A stretch of DNA of 64,000 nt from JAOUEA01 sp963734685 (GTDB lineage: Bacteria; Actinomycetota; UBA4738; HRBIN12): positions 124,001 through 188,000 of the forward strand of contig CAVTIC010000001.1 of the NCBI GenBank assembly GCA_963734685.1. Reading direction: 5' to 3'. Position numbers and translations under genes: made by a program. Positions 24,692 to 35,207 of the stretch are shown here, one piece after another (the first letter of the stretch is position 1; each line of letters starts with the position of its first letter). The notes below the pieces were generated by a model. It was not told the DNA's origin. It did not search any database and saw only the letters and a program-made list of their open reading frames with translations.

Positions 24692-25696
24692 TCAGGCGAG
24701 ATGAACGCCCGAACCCCCCACCACCGTGCCGACACGGAACGCCGCGGATCGGCCGGAGCGCTCCAGCACCTCGTCCGCATGGCCGGGTTCGACCACGAGC
24801 ACCATGCCGAGGCCCATGTTGAACGTCGCGAACATGTCGTCGTCGCTCGCGCCGGCGGCCTCCCACAGCAGGTCGAAGATCGGTGGCTCCACCCACGAGC
24901 CGCGCTCGACCTCGACCCCCAACCCCTCGGGGAGCGCGCGCGGCAGGTTCTCGTGGAACCCCCCACCGGTGATGTGCGCCGCGGCACCCACCAGTCCGTC
25001 CCGCGCGAGGGCCAACACATCGCGCGTGTAGATCGCGCACGGCTCCAACAGCTCGTCGGCGATCGTGCGACCGCCGAGCTCCGGAGGCGCATCGTCGAGT
25101 CCGTACCGGGCGAGCAGCGCCTGGCGCACCAGCGAGTAGCCGTTCGCGTGCAGCCCACTCGAGGCCAGCCCGATCAGCGCGTCGCCCTCGTGCACGCGGG
25201 CGGGTCCCAGCAGCGACGCCTCGTCGACGGCGCCGACACAGAACCCGGCCAGGTCGAACGCGTCGTCGGGCATCGTGCCGGGGTGCTCGGCGGTCTCGCC
25301 CCCCAGTAGCGCGCACCCGGCTCGCCGGCACCCTTCCGCGACTCCCTCGACGAGCGAGGCGACACGCTCGGGCACGACCTTCCCGACGGCGAGGTAGTCG
25401 AGGAAGAACAGTGGCTCGGCGCCCGTGCACACCACGTCGTCGGCACACATCGCGACCAGGTCGATCCCGACCGTATCCAGCCTGCCAGTCAGGCGTGCGA
25501 TCTCGAGCTTGGTGCCGACCCCGTCGGTGGCAGCCGCGAGCAACCGGCCATGTCCGATGCGGAACAACCCCGCGAACCCACCGACCTCGTCGGCGACCTC
25601 AGGGCGCCGCGCTCGCGACGCGAGGTCGCCGATCAGGGTCACCGCCTTGGCGGCCGCATCGGTGTCGACCCCGGCGCGACGGTACGCGTCGCTCAT
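24692..25696 (-). CDS. purM: Phosphoribosylformylglycinamidine cyclo-ligase (AIR synthetase)
   Basis: The protein has 334 residues, the normal length. It forms AIR from FGAM and ATP, step five of purine synthesis. Visible are ATDGVGTKLEIA, GIDLVAMCADDVVCTGAEPL, CALLGGETAEHPGTMP, GLASSGLHANGYSLVR and HITGGGFHENLPR, all diagnostic of PurM. It follows purF by 34 bp in the same orientation, the common purF-purM pair. Confidence 0.95.
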   Translation of the reverse strand: MSDAYRRAGVDTDAAAKAVTLIGDLASRARRPEVADEVGGFAGLFRIGHGRLLAAATDGVGTKLEIARLTGRLDTVGIDLVAMCADDVVCTGAEPLFFLDYLAVGKVVPERVASLVEGVAEGCRRAGCALLGGETAEHPGTMPDDAFDLAGFCVGAVDEASLLGPARVHEGDALIGLASSGLHANGYSLVRQALLARYGLDDAPPELGGRTIADELLEPCAIYTRDVLALARDGLVGAAAHITGGGFHENLPRALPEGLGVEVERGSWVEPPIFDLLWEAAGASDDDMFATFNMGLGMVLVVEPGHADEVLERSGRSAAFRVGTVVGGSGVHLA

Positions 25697-25730
25697 GACC
25701 GGTCGCACCCGGGGGCGCTCGCGCGGGTGA

Positions 25731-27149
25731 TCACGAGGTCGGCAGCTGGAGCTGATCCTCCAGCACGAACTTCCCGATCCGAGCCGGCAGGTCGATCGGG
25801 TACTCGCCGTCGAAGCAGGCCCGGCAGAAGGAATCCTTCTCGCCGCCGGCCGCGGCGACCATGCCCTCGAGCGAGAGGTAGCCCAGCGAGTCGGCACCCA
25901 CGTACGCGCGGATCTCCTCGACGGTGAGGTCGGCACCGATCAGCTCCTGTCGGGTCGGCATGTCGATGCCGTAGAAGCAGGGCCACTGCACCGGTGGGCA
26001 GGTGATGCGGATGTGCACCTCGGTCGCGCCCGCTTCACGGAGCGCCTGCACGATCTGCTTCGTCGTGGTGCCGCGCACGATCGAATCGTCGACCACGATC
26101 AGCCGTTTCCCTCGGATCGAGTCGGGCAAGGGGTTGAGCTTCAGCTTCACGCCGCGGTCGCGCAGTCCCTGAGAGGGCTGGATGAACGTGCGGCCCACGT
26201 ACTGGTTCTTGTACAGACCGTCGCCGTACGGGATGCCGCTGACCTCGCTGTATCCCTGGGCCGCGGAATGTCCGGTCGTCGGGACGGCGATCACCATGTC
26301 GGCGTCGACCTCGTGCTCCTGCGCGAGGATGCGGCCCATCTCGCGGCGGGACTCGTGGACCGTGGCACCCCGAAGCCGCGAATCGGGACGCGCGAGGTAC
26401 ACCGACTCGAAGATGCACAGTGCGCGGCGCGGCGACTCGGCGAAACGCAGCGAGTGCAGTCCCCGGTCGTCGATGCGTACCAGCTCGCCCGGCTCCACGT
26501 CCCGCACGAACGCGGCGCCGACGATGTCGAGGGCACACGTCTCACTCGCGACCACGAAGCCGTTCGGCAGACGACCGATCGACAGAGGCCGCACGCCGTA
26601 CGGGTCGCGCGCGGCGTAGACGCTGCGCTCGTCCATCATCACGAAGCAGTACGCGCCCCGCAGGCTCGGCAGCACGCGCATCGCGGCATCCTCGAGGCCG
26701 CCGTGCACCGCCATCTCGTTCGCCATCATCGTCGTGACGATGTCGGAATCGGTCGTCGCGGCGGCGCCGTGCTGGGCGACGAGTGCGGCCAGCTCGCGGG
26801 TGTTCACCAGATTGCCGTTGTGCCCGAGCGCCAGCGAGTGCGCGCCGTCGGTCTTGAAGACCGGTTGGGCGTTCTCCCACGTGGTCGAGCCGGTGGTCGA
26901 GTATCGGGTGTGACCGACGGCGAGGTCGCCGTGCAGCGTCGTCAAGGTGGCCTCGTTGAACACCTGACTCACGAGCCCGAGGTCCTTGTAGACCAGGATG
27001 TTGCTGCCGTCGCTGACCGCGATGCCGGCCGACTCCTGGCCTCGATGTTGCTGGGCGAAGAGTCCGAAGTAGGTGAGGCGTGCGACGTCGTCGCCGGGCG
27101 CCCATACGCCGAAGAGTCCGCATTCCTCCTTCGGTGATTCGGCCCCCAC
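25731..27149 (-). CDS. purF: Amidophosphoribosyltransferase
   Basis: The protein has 472 residues and makes phosphoribosylamine from PRPP and glutamine, the first committed purine step. The N-terminal Ntn glutaminase domain has the nucleophile Cys10 in ECGLFGVWAP, so a nine-residue propeptide must be removed. HTRYSTTG and LGHNGNLVNTREL also belong to this domain. The phosphoribosyltransferase domain has the PRPP loop LIVVDDSIVRGTTTKQIV. The protein lacks the C-terminal four-cysteine Fe-S cluster region of the B. subtilis type only in part: a Cys pair FCRACFDGEYP is present. The start is GTG. Confidence 0.95.
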   Translation of the reverse strand: MGAESPKEECGLFGVWAPGDDVARLTYFGLFAQQHRGQESAGIAVSDGSNILVYKDLGLVSQVFNEATLTTLHGDLAVGHTRYSTTGSTTWENAQPVFKTDGAHSLALGHNGNLVNTRELAALVAQHGAAATTDSDIVTTMMANEMAVHGGLEDAAMRVLPSLRGAYCFVMMDERSVYAARDPYGVRPLSIGRLPNGFVVASETCALDIVGAAFVRDVEPGELVRIDDRGLHSLRFAESPRRALCIFESVYLARPDSRLRGATVHESRREMGRILAQEHEVDADMVIAVPTTGHSAAQGYSEVSGIPYGDGLYKNQYVGRTFIQPSQGLRDRGVKLKLNPLPDSIRGKRLIVVDDSIVRGTTTKQIVQALREAGATEVHIRITCPPVQWPCFYGIDMPTRQELIGADLTVEEIRAYVGADSLGYLSLEGMVAAAGGEKDSFCRACFDGEYPIDLPARIGKFVLEDQLQLPTS

Positions 27150-27275
27150 GAGGTCCCCAGTGTAGCGAACGAGGCGATCGCACCCGCGGAGTCGGCGACC
27201 CGGATCGGCACCCCGCCTGGATCACGTACGAGGCAGGTCCCTTGGCCCTTCCGAGGTGAAGCGGCCCGAACGAGA

Positions 27276-27884
27276 TCAGAGGATGGAGCCCTCCAGGCGC
27301 AGGAGGGTCTGCTTCCTGGGGAGCCCACCCGCGTAGCCGGTGAGCGAGCCGCCGGTGCCCACGATGCGGTGACACGGGATCACGATCGGGATCGGGTTCG
27401 ATCCGAGGGCCCGGCCCACCGCTCGAGCGGCCTTCGGCCGCTCGATGCGTTCGGCGATCTGGCCGTAGGTGGCGAGCTCGCCGAACCCGACCCGGCTGGT
27501 CGCGCGCAACACGCTCCAGGCGAATTCCCCGATCAACCGGCGGTCGATCCGCAGCTCGAACCGCCGGCGTTCCGACCGGAAGTACTCCTCGATCTCTCGC
27601 CGGGCCCCGTCGGTCGGCGAGGCGGCCTCCAGCACGCGGGGCGAGATCTCACGCGCGAGTCGCTCGAGCACCTCGCCGCGGTGCTCGTCCTCGAACGCGA
27701 TCGACACCAGACCCTTCGGGGTGACCGCGACGAACAGCTCGCCGACCGGCGAATCCATCGTCGCCACCGCCACATCGACGAGGCCGTCACCGATCGCCCG
27801 GTCGGTCAGGGCGCCGCTCGCGCGGTGCGCGCGTGAGGCAGACTCGGCGGCCGGCGCGAGCCGCTTCAGATCCTTCGCGTTCAT
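27276..27884 (-). CDS. ogt: Methylated-DNA-[protein]-cysteine S-methyltransferase (MGMT/Ogt-like), coupled to a sigma factor
   Basis: The protein has 202 residues. The C-terminal domain (about 118-200) carries VGFGELATYGQIAERI, the recognition helix ARAVGRALGSNP and the acceptor Cys171 in IPIVIPCHRIVG. The N-terminal ribonuclease-like domain starts near residue 45 (SPVGELFVAVTPKGLVSIAF). An extra ~40 residues, helical and basic, precede it. It repairs O6-alkylguanine by accepting the alkyl group. Its ATG overlaps the stop of an ECF sigma factor (ATGA), so the two are co-translated and may form a regulatory pair. Confidence 0.88.
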   Translation of the reverse strand: MNAKDLKRLAPAAESASRAHRASGALTDRAIGDGLVDVAVATMDSPVGELFVAVTPKGLVSIAFEDEHRGEVLERLAREISPRVLEAASPTDGARREIEEYFRSERRRFELRIDRRLIGEFAWSVLRATSRVGFGELATYGQIAERIERPKAARAVGRALGSNPIPIVIPCHRIVGTGGSLTGYAGGLPRKQTLLRLEGSIL

Positions 27885-28369
27885 GCCATCAACTCCCTGA
27901 GTCGCTTCATGCCCTGGTAGACATTGGCCCTCGCGGTCGCTTCGCTGCACCCCATCAGCTCGGCGATCTGGTCGTAGGAACGGTCGAGCACGTGCCGGTG
28001 GGCCACCGCCACCCGCTGTCTCGGCGGCAGCGCACGCACGGCCGCCCACAACGGATCGTCGGGGTCGTGGGGAGTCGGGTCGTGCACCTTCCGTTCCGGC
28101 ACATCGTCGGTCGGCATCGGCCGGCGGGCCGTGGCGCGATGGTGGTCGATCGCCTTGCGCGAGGCGATCGACAGGATCCACCGATCGAGCTTGTGCGGCT
28201 CGCGCACTCGTGGATAGGCGCGCAGCGCCGAGATGAACGTCTCCTGGAACGCGTCGTCGGCGTCCTGCGGACCCACGGCCACCCTGAGGAAGCGGTATAC
28301 CGTGGCGCGGTTCGCCTCAAGGAACTCTTGGAAGGGCGGCATCGCCGCCCGGGCACCGCTCATCCTCAT
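27881..28369 (-). CDS. ECF-type RNA polymerase sigma factor
   Basis: The protein has 162 residues. Region 2 (about 10-80) reads FLEANRATVYRFLRVAVGPQ, DADDAFQETFISALRAYP and LDRWILSIASRKAIDHHRA. Region 4 (about 105-160) reads LPPRQRVAVAHRHVLDRSYD then QIAELMGCSEATARANVYQG. It should direct polymerase to a small alternative regulon. No conventional anti-sigma gene adjoins; instead the next, overlapping gene encodes an MGMT-type protein. ATG at 28369 or 28363 is possible. It sits inside the purine cluster between the HAD and purF genes. Confidence 0.88.
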   Translation of the reverse strand: MRMSGARAAMPPFQEFLEANRATVYRFLRVAVGPQDADDAFQETFISALRAYPRVREPHKLDRWILSIASRKAIDHHRATARRPMPTDDVPERKVHDPTPHDPDDPLWAAVRALPPRQRVAVAHRHVLDRSYDQIAELMGCSEATARANVYQGMKRLRELMA

Positions 28370-28458
28370 CGCCCCATCATCGCGAACCCGTCGTCGTCGC
28401 GGCCGTCCACGGAACGACGTGACCGGAGGTGCCGGCGTGAAAACGGGGGCCGGCAGGG

Positions 28459-29196
28459 TCACGCCACGCCGAGCAATCCCGGCAGCTTCCGATGGTCGTC
28501 GATCACGTGATGCGCCTCGGGTTCGTGCCCTCGCGGCCGATCGTGGAACCCGGTGAATCGCACCGACGTCATGCCGAGTCCGCGCGCGCCGGCGACGTCG
28601 GTCCGGAGGTTGTCGCCGACGTGGGCCGACGACGCCGGGTCGCTGACTCCGAGCCCCTGCAGCGCGGGAGCGAAGGCTTCGCGCGCCGGCTTGAACCACC
28701 CCGTCTCGTCGCTGAACGCCCAGGCATCGAACGAGCCGAGCAGCCCGAGCCGCTCGAGGCGGAGCCGGAGCGTGGGGGCCGACGTGAGACCCACGTCGCA
28801 CACGATGCCGAGACGGATGCCGGCGGCCCGAAGCGCGGACAGCGCCTCCTCGATGCCGGCGCCGAGCTCGAGCGGCACGGCCTCACCGACCACCCGGAAG
28901 CCGTCGATCAATCGATCTCGGAGGTCGCCGACGAGGTCGATCCCGACGTGGCCGGCCACGAAGTCGACCGAGTCGGCGGGCGTGTACTGACCGCTGTTGT
29001 CCATCCACCGCTGCTCGAACCGTTCCCAGTTCGCGTCGAACGCCTCGGCCAGCTCCTCGCGCGACACGCGCTGCCCGCACTCGGTTGCCGTCGAGGCGAA
29101 CCGGTCGATCTGCAGCCTCCGTATGCCGCTCCCGCTGCCGCCCTCCGCCGCGACGATCGTGTCCCAGTAGTCGAAGGTGACCGCCTGCACGGTCAC
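28459..29196 (-). CDS. HAD-superfamily hydrolase
   Basis: The protein has 245 residues. HAD motif I is TFDYWDTIV, motif II lies in GIVCDVGLTSA, and the conserved Lys is in WFKPAREAFAPAL. Motif IV is SAHVGDNLRTDVAGARGLGM. A helical cap lies between motif I and motif II. It should be a phosphatase on a small phosphorylated metabolite. Its GTG start overlaps the stop of purL (GTGA), so it is read as part of the pur operon; removal of a purine-pathway phosphate is possible but unproven. Confidence 0.85.
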   Translation of the reverse strand: MTVQAVTFDYWDTIVAAEGGSGSGIRRLQIDRFASTATECGQRVSREELAEAFDANWERFEQRWMDNSGQYTPADSVDFVAGHVGIDLVGDLRDRLIDGFRVVGEAVPLELGAGIEEALSALRAAGIRLGIVCDVGLTSAPTLRLRLERLGLLGSFDAWAFSDETGWFKPAREAFAPALQGLGVSDPASSAHVGDNLRTDVAGARGLGMTSVRFTGFHDRPRGHEPEAHHVIDDHRKLPGLLGVA

Positions 29197-31412
29197 GCCG
29201 GCTCCCCCATCAGCCGCGGGATCGCCGACTCGAAGACCTCGCGCAGCTCCTCGACGGTCGTCTCGAACATCCCGTCGAAGACCACCCTCGGGCCGCCGGT
29301 CTCCCCCAAGCGTGAGAGCGGCACCCCGTGCGCCGATGCAAGCGTTCCGAGGCGATCTTCGTGCTCCGGGGCGACGCTCACCACCGCGCGGGAAGCGCTC
29401 TCGCTGAACAGGGCGACGTGACCGGGCAGATCGCTCGCCACGACGATCGCGAACCCGTGGCCACCCTCGATCGCGGCCTCAGCGAGCGCGATCGCGATGC
29501 CCCCGTCGGCGCAGTCGTGCGCGCTCGCGAGCACGTCCTCGCGCGCCGCGGCGGCGAGCAGCTCGTGCAGGGCGCGTTCCTTGGCGAGGTCGATCGCCGG
29601 AGGTCTGCCGGCCACGACCCCGAGCACCGCTTCGGCGAACTCCGACCCGCCGAGCTCCGCGAAGGTCTCTCCCAGCAGGTACACGGCATGCCCGGATCCG
29701 GAGAAGCCGGTCGGTACGCGGAGCCGATGGTCCTCGAGCAGGCCGAGCATGCCGATCACCGGGGTAGGCCAGATCGCGGAGTTCGCCGACTCGTTGTAGA
29801 AGCTCACGTTCCCGCCGGTGACCGGTGTCTCGAGGGCGAGGCAGGCCTCACGGATGCCCCTGATCGACTCCGCGAACTGCCACATCACGACCGGGCGCTC
29901 GGGATCGCCGAAGTTGAGGCAGTTGGTGATCGCGAGCGGGGTGGCGCCCGAGACGGCGACGTTGCGCGCTGCCTCGGCCACGGCGTGGACCGCCCCGAGG
30001 TATGGATCGAGCGATCCGTAGCGACCCTTGCCGTCGCTCGAGAGCGCGAGCGCGCGCAGCGATCCGGGCACGCGCACGATCGCCGCGTCGCTGCCGGGAC
30101 CCGCCACGGTCTGTCCCTGAACCCGCGAGTCGTACTGCTGCCACACCCACCGCTTCGACGCCACGTTGGGCGCACCCAGCACCGACAGCATCGCCTCACG
30201 AAGCTCGCCGTCGAACGGCACGAACGTCGGATCGTCGGCGACGTCCGAGGCCGCGACCGGCTCCTCCCAGGGCCGGTCGTACTCCGGACCCTCGTCGGCG
30301 AGCGAACGCGCCGGCACCTCGGCGACCAGCTCGCCCCCATGGTGGATGTCGAGCGCGCCGCCCTCGACCAGCTCGGCGATCACCGCGATCTTCAGGCCCC
30401 AGCGCTCGCAGACCGCTCCCACGTCGTCGAGCTTCGTCGGATGCACGATCGCGAGCATGCGTTCCTGGGACTCGCTCGTGAGGATCTCGAAGGCTTCCAT
30501 GCCCTGCTCGCGCAGCGGCACGGCGTCGAGGTCGAGCCGCGCGCCCATCCCCGCCCGTGCGGCAGATTCGCTCACTGCGCACGCGATGCCGGCCCCGCCC
30601 AGATCCTGCAGGCCCTCGAGCAGACCGCGCTCGATCAGCTCGAGCGACGCCTCGATCAACAGCTTCTCGGCGAACGGGTCGCCGATCTGCACGCTCGGAC
30701 GGGACTCGTCGCCGCTCTCGTCGAGCGTGGCGCTCGCGAGCACGCTCACCCCGCCGATGCCGTCGCGCCCGGTGCTCGCCCCGTAGAGCACCATGAACGA
30801 TCCCACCTGCGGCGTCAGCGACGACGCCGTGACGAGCGCACCCGCCTCGGCGAGCCCGACACACATCACGTCGACGGTCGGGTTGGCGGAGTGTGGCTCG
30901 GCGAAGCGGATCTCGCCGCCGACCGTCGGCACCCCGATGCAGTTGCCGTAGCCGCCGACGCCGGCCACGACGCCGGAGAGCAGCCAGCGGTTCCGCGCAT
31001 CGGTGAGCGGGCCGAACATCAGCGGGTCGAGCAGGGCCACCGGCCGCGCCCCCATCGACACGATGTCGCGAACGATGCCTCCGACGCCGGTCGCCGCACC
31101 CTGGTAGGGCTCGATCGCGCTCGGGTGCGAGTGCGATTCCATCTTGAAGACGGCTGCCATGCCGTCGCCCACGTCGACCGCTCCCGCGTCCTGCCCGGGG
31201 CCGACGAGCACCGCCGCACCTTCGGTCGGCAGCGTCCTCAGGTGGATCTTCGAGCTCTTGTAGGAACAGTGCTCGGACCACATGGCCCCGTACATCGCGA
31301 GCTCTGCCGGACGAGGGTCGCGACCGAGCGTCTCGCGGATGCGCTCGTACTCGTCGTCGGCGAGCCCGAGACGTCGATGCAGCGGCTCGTCGGCCACGCC
31401 GGCCTCGCTCAC
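29193..31412 (-). CDS. purL: Phosphoribosylformylglycinamidine synthase, large subunit
   Basis: The protein has 739 residues, the small PurL type that works with separate PurS and PurQ. It uses ATP and ammonia from PurQ to convert FGAR to FGAM. Visible are GAMWSEHCSYKSSK, FKMESHSHPSAIEPYQGAATGVGG, VGGEIRFAEPH, LQDLGGAGIACAVSE and SAHDCADGGIAIALAEA. The GTG start overlaps the purQ stop. The order purS-purQ-purL is the classical coupled set. Confidence 0.96.
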   Translation of the reverse strand: MSEAGVADEPLHRRLGLADDEYERIRETLGRDPRPAELAMYGAMWSEHCSYKSSKIHLRTLPTEGAAVLVGPGQDAGAVDVGDGMAAVFKMESHSHPSAIEPYQGAATGVGGIVRDIVSMGARPVALLDPLMFGPLTDARNRWLLSGVVAGVGGYGNCIGVPTVGGEIRFAEPHSANPTVDVMCVGLAEAGALVTASSLTPQVGSFMVLYGASTGRDGIGGVSVLASATLDESGDESRPSVQIGDPFAEKLLIEASLELIERGLLEGLQDLGGAGIACAVSESAARAGMGARLDLDAVPLREQGMEAFEILTSESQERMLAIVHPTKLDDVGAVCERWGLKIAVIAELVEGGALDIHHGGELVAEVPARSLADEGPEYDRPWEEPVAASDVADDPTFVPFDGELREAMLSVLGAPNVASKRWVWQQYDSRVQGQTVAGPGSDAAIVRVPGSLRALALSSDGKGRYGSLDPYLGAVHAVAEAARNVAVSGATPLAITNCLNFGDPERPVVMWQFAESIRGIREACLALETPVTGGNVSFYNESANSAIWPTPVIGMLGLLEDHRLRVPTGFSGSGHAVYLLGETFAELGGSEFAEAVLGVVAGRPPAIDLAKERALHELLAAAAREDVLASAHDCADGGIAIALAEAAIEGGHGFAIVVASDLPGHVALFSESASRAVVSVAPEHEDRLGTLASAHGVPLSRLGETGGPRVVFDGMFETTVEELREVFESAIPRLMGEPA

Positions 31413-32143
31413 GCGCTCGCTCCGGCCTCCGCCGAGGACCCGGCGAGCGCCGCCGAGAGCAGCGATGCGAAGAGCGCCTGTCCGCCCGTCGGCCCGACGT
31501 CGGGGTCGACCGCGTGCTCGGGGTGCGGCATCAACCCGACCACGTTGCCGGCCGGGTTCCGCACGCCGGCGATGTTGTCGAGGGAACCGTTCGGGTTCGT
31601 GGCGGCGCTCACGGCGCCGGAGGGGTCCGCGTAGCGAAAGACCACGAGGCCTTCATCCTCGATGCGACCGAGCTGCTCGGGGGTCGCCACGAACTGTCCC
31701 TCCCCATGCTTGATCGGGATCTCGACCACTTCGCCGGCGACGAGGTCGGTCGTCACGGGCGTCTGCGAGGTCTCGACCCGCAGGAACACGTCGCGGCAGA
31801 TGAAGCGCAGGGAAGCGTTGCGGATCAGGGCCCCGGGCAGCAACCCCGCCTCGCACAGGATCTGGAACCCGTTGCAGATGCCGAGCACGGGGCCGCCCCG
31901 CTCGGCGAACGCCCGCACCTCGTCGAGGATCGGCGCGTGCCCGGCGATCGCGCCGCACCGCAGGTAGTCGCCGTAGCTGAATCCGCCGGGCAGGAGCACG
32001 GCGTCGACCCCGCGGAGATCGTGGTCGGCGTGCCAGAGGGCGACGCCCTCACCACCCATCGTCTCGACGGCGCGCAGGGCATCGCGGTCGTCGAGCGACC
32101 CGGGGAACGTGATCACGCCGACCTTGGGGGTCGCGACCGTCAT
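31409..32143 (-). CDS. purQ: Phosphoribosylformylglycinamidine synthase, glutaminase subunit
   Basis: The protein has 244 residues, a class I glutamine amidotransferase. The nucleophile Cys is in VLGICNGFQILCEAG, and the His-Glu pair is in GLMPHPEHAVDPDVG. GVITFPGSLDDRDALRAV and LLPGGFSYGDYLRCGAIA are typical PurQ. It delivers ammonia to PurL. It is coupled to purS and purL by four-base overlaps. Confidence 0.96.
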   Translation of the reverse strand: MTVATPKVGVITFPGSLDDRDALRAVETMGGEGVALWHADHDLRGVDAVLLPGGFSYGDYLRCGAIAGHAPILDEVRAFAERGGPVLGICNGFQILCEAGLLPGALIRNASLRFICRDVFLRVETSQTPVTTDLVAGEVVEIPIKHGEGQFVATPEQLGRIEDEGLVVFRYADPSGAVSAATNPNGSLDNIAGVRNPAGNVVGLMPHPEHAVDPDVGPTGGQALFASLLSAALAGSSAEAGASA

Positions 32144-32418
32144 GGCCCGCTCGCGCTCCGTGCATCCGCCACGATCGTCTCGAGGACCCGGTGGTCCTCG
32201 ATCACCGGATTCGACAACAGGCGTCGAGCGATGTCGTCGACCAGGGCGCGAGCCTCCGCCTCGGTCGACGCCTCCACGTCGAGCCGCACGTGCCGACCGA
32301 CGTGCACGTGGGACACGTTCGCGAACCCGAGCGCCGGCATCGACGCTTCGACGGCCTTGCCCTGCGGATCGGCCAGCCCCGGCTTCAACGTCACCAGCAC
32401 TTCGAACGTGAACCTCAT
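32140..32418 (-). CDS. purS: Phosphoribosylformylglycinamidine synthase subunit PurS
   Basis: The protein has 92 residues, opening MRFTFEVLVTLKPGLADPQG with GKAVEASMPALGF and the C-terminal block SNPVIEDHRVLE. PurS forms a dimer that bridges PurQ and PurL. ATGA overlaps are seen at both ends (purC upstream, purQ downstream). Confidence 0.94.
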   Translation of the reverse strand: MRFTFEVLVTLKPGLADPQGKAVEASMPALGFANVSHVHVGRHVRLDVEASTEAEARALVDDIARRLLSNPVIEDHRVLETIVADARSASGP

Positions 32419-33365
32419 GCTCGCTCCTCCCGGAGGCGGTCCAGGGCCGCCGCATCGCTCGTCGCTTCGCGACCGATCGCGCCTGCCCGTGCGAGGTAAG
32501 TGTCGAACCCCTCCCCGGTCACCCGTTCGTAGGCCTCGCGGTACCTCGAGGCCGTGCCCGACACCACGGCGTCGGGCAGATCGGGCGGCGGCGGTTCGCG
32601 CTCCCATCCGCTCCGATCGAGCCAGTCCCGCACGAACTGCTTGTCGAAGCTCGGCTGCGCATGCCCCGGCTCGTACCCGTCGGCCGGCCAGAGGCGGCTG
32701 GAGTCGGGCGTGCCGACCTCGTCGACGAGCAGCAGCTCCCCTCCGGCGAACCCGAACTCGAACTTCGTGTCGGCCACGATCACCCCGCGGGCCGCCGCCG
32801 AACTCGCGATGCGCTCGTAGATGCCGAGGCTCAGCTCCTTCAGGCGCTCGTAGAGCCCACGACCCACCAGGTCGACGGCCTCGTCGGGCGTGAGGGGCAG
32901 GTCGTGGCCCTCGGCTGCCTTCGTGGTCGGGGTGAAGATCGGCTCCGGGAGCTCGGCGGATTCCTGGAGACCCGGCGGCAGCGGCACGCCGCACACGGAT
33001 CGGTGCTCCCGGTACTGCGCCCACCCGCTGCCGCTCAGGTAGCCGCGCGCGACGCACTCGAGCGGGATCACGTCGGCGCGGCGCACGAGCAAGGCTCGTC
33101 CGGCCAGGCTCGGCTCGTCGGCGAACGGCGCCGGGAACGAGGCACGGTCCGAGGCGAGCAGATGGTTGCCGACCAGATCGGATGTGCGCTCGAACCAGTG
33201 CAACGAGAGGCCCGTGAGCACCCGCCCCTTGTCCGGCACCGGGTTCGGCAGCACGACGTCGAACGCGCTGATGCGATCGGTCGCGATGAGCACGAGGGCG
33301 TCATCGCCGGCCGTGTACACGTCGCGCACCTTCCCCTGCGCGTGCAGCCGGCCGGTCGCCGTCAC
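32415..33365 (-). CDS. purC: SAICAR synthetase
   Basis: The protein has 316 residues and makes SAICAR from CAIR, aspartate and ATP. GKVRDVYTAGDDALVLIATD, RISAFDVVLPNPVPDKGRVL and FEFGFAGGELLLVDEVGTPD are diagnostic, and CVARGYLSGSGW is the middle signature. It is the longer, actinobacterial/eukaryal-type PurC (~300 residues). The GTG start at 33365 has AGGA nine bases upstream; the open frame upstream overlaps purB and is rejected. Confidence 0.95.
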   Translation of the reverse strand: MTATGRLHAQGKVRDVYTAGDDALVLIATDRISAFDVVLPNPVPDKGRVLTGLSLHWFERTSDLVGNHLLASDRASFPAPFADEPSLAGRALLVRRADVIPLECVARGYLSGSGWAQYREHRSVCGVPLPPGLQESAELPEPIFTPTTKAAEGHDLPLTPDEAVDLVGRGLYERLKELSLGIYERIASSAAARGVIVADTKFEFGFAGGELLLVDEVGTPDSSRLWPADGYEPGHAQPSFDKQFVRDWLDRSGWEREPPPPDLPDAVVSGTASRYREAYERVTGEGFDTYLARAGAIGREATSDAAALDRLREERA

Positions 33366-33402
33366 CGGGCGACGTCCTGGGCGTGCAGCGGGTCCGGCCT
33401 GG

Positions 33403-34730
<1,328 letters not shown>

Positions 34731-34734
<4 letters not shown>

Positions 34735-35207
34735 AGCTTGAGACCCTCCGCCAGGTCGTCCTTGAACCGCCAGAGGGCCGCCTGCACGTCCGGATCGCAG
34801 ACGCCCACGATCTGCGCCGCGAGCACGGCGGCGTTCACCGCGGCGTCGACCCCGACCGTGGCGACCGGCACGCCCGTGGGCATCTGCGCGGTGATCGCGA
34901 GCGCCTCGTAGCCGAGCATCTGCGGCGAGGTCGCGATCGGCACCCCGATCACCGGCAGCACGGTCCGGGCCGCGACGGCCGCGGCGAGGTGGCCCGACAT
35001 GCCGGTGGAACAGATGATCACCTTCAACCCCCGGTCGAACGCGGTGCGCGCGTACTCGTCGACGAGGTCAGGATTGCGCGAGGACGACATGATGCGGACC
35101 TCGTGCTCCACCCCGAACTTCTCGAGGATCAGCCCGGCCTGACGCATCGTGCCCAACTCGGACGGCGAGGCCGCCAGCACCCCCGCCCGGGGCGTTTCGT
35201 CGGTCAC
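34731..35207 (-). CDS. purE: PurE-like AIR carboxylase / N5-CAIR mutase with altered active site
   Basis: The protein has 158 residues, the length of PurE, and lies in the correct operon position. The C-terminal half is standard: LPVIGVPIATSPQMLGYEAL, then MPTGVPVATVGVDAAVNAAV and LAAQIVGV. The N-terminal catalytic motifs differ from the family. GSxSD is AASPSE, SAHRTP is SSSRNP (the key His replaced by Ser43), and AGAGGAAHLPG is CSTGMSGHLAA. In both class I (N5-CAIR mutase) and class II (AIR carboxylase) PurE the SAH histidine takes part in proton transfer. No purK is in the window. Either the enzyme uses a different residue, or it is a divergent subfamily with a changed mechanism. It overlaps purD by GTGA. 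Confidence 0.8.

Noticed and set aside
29328..31634. 768-codon plus-strand frame opposite purL
   Set aside because: purL on the other strand is unambiguous and operon-linked; the plus frame shows no recognisable domain.
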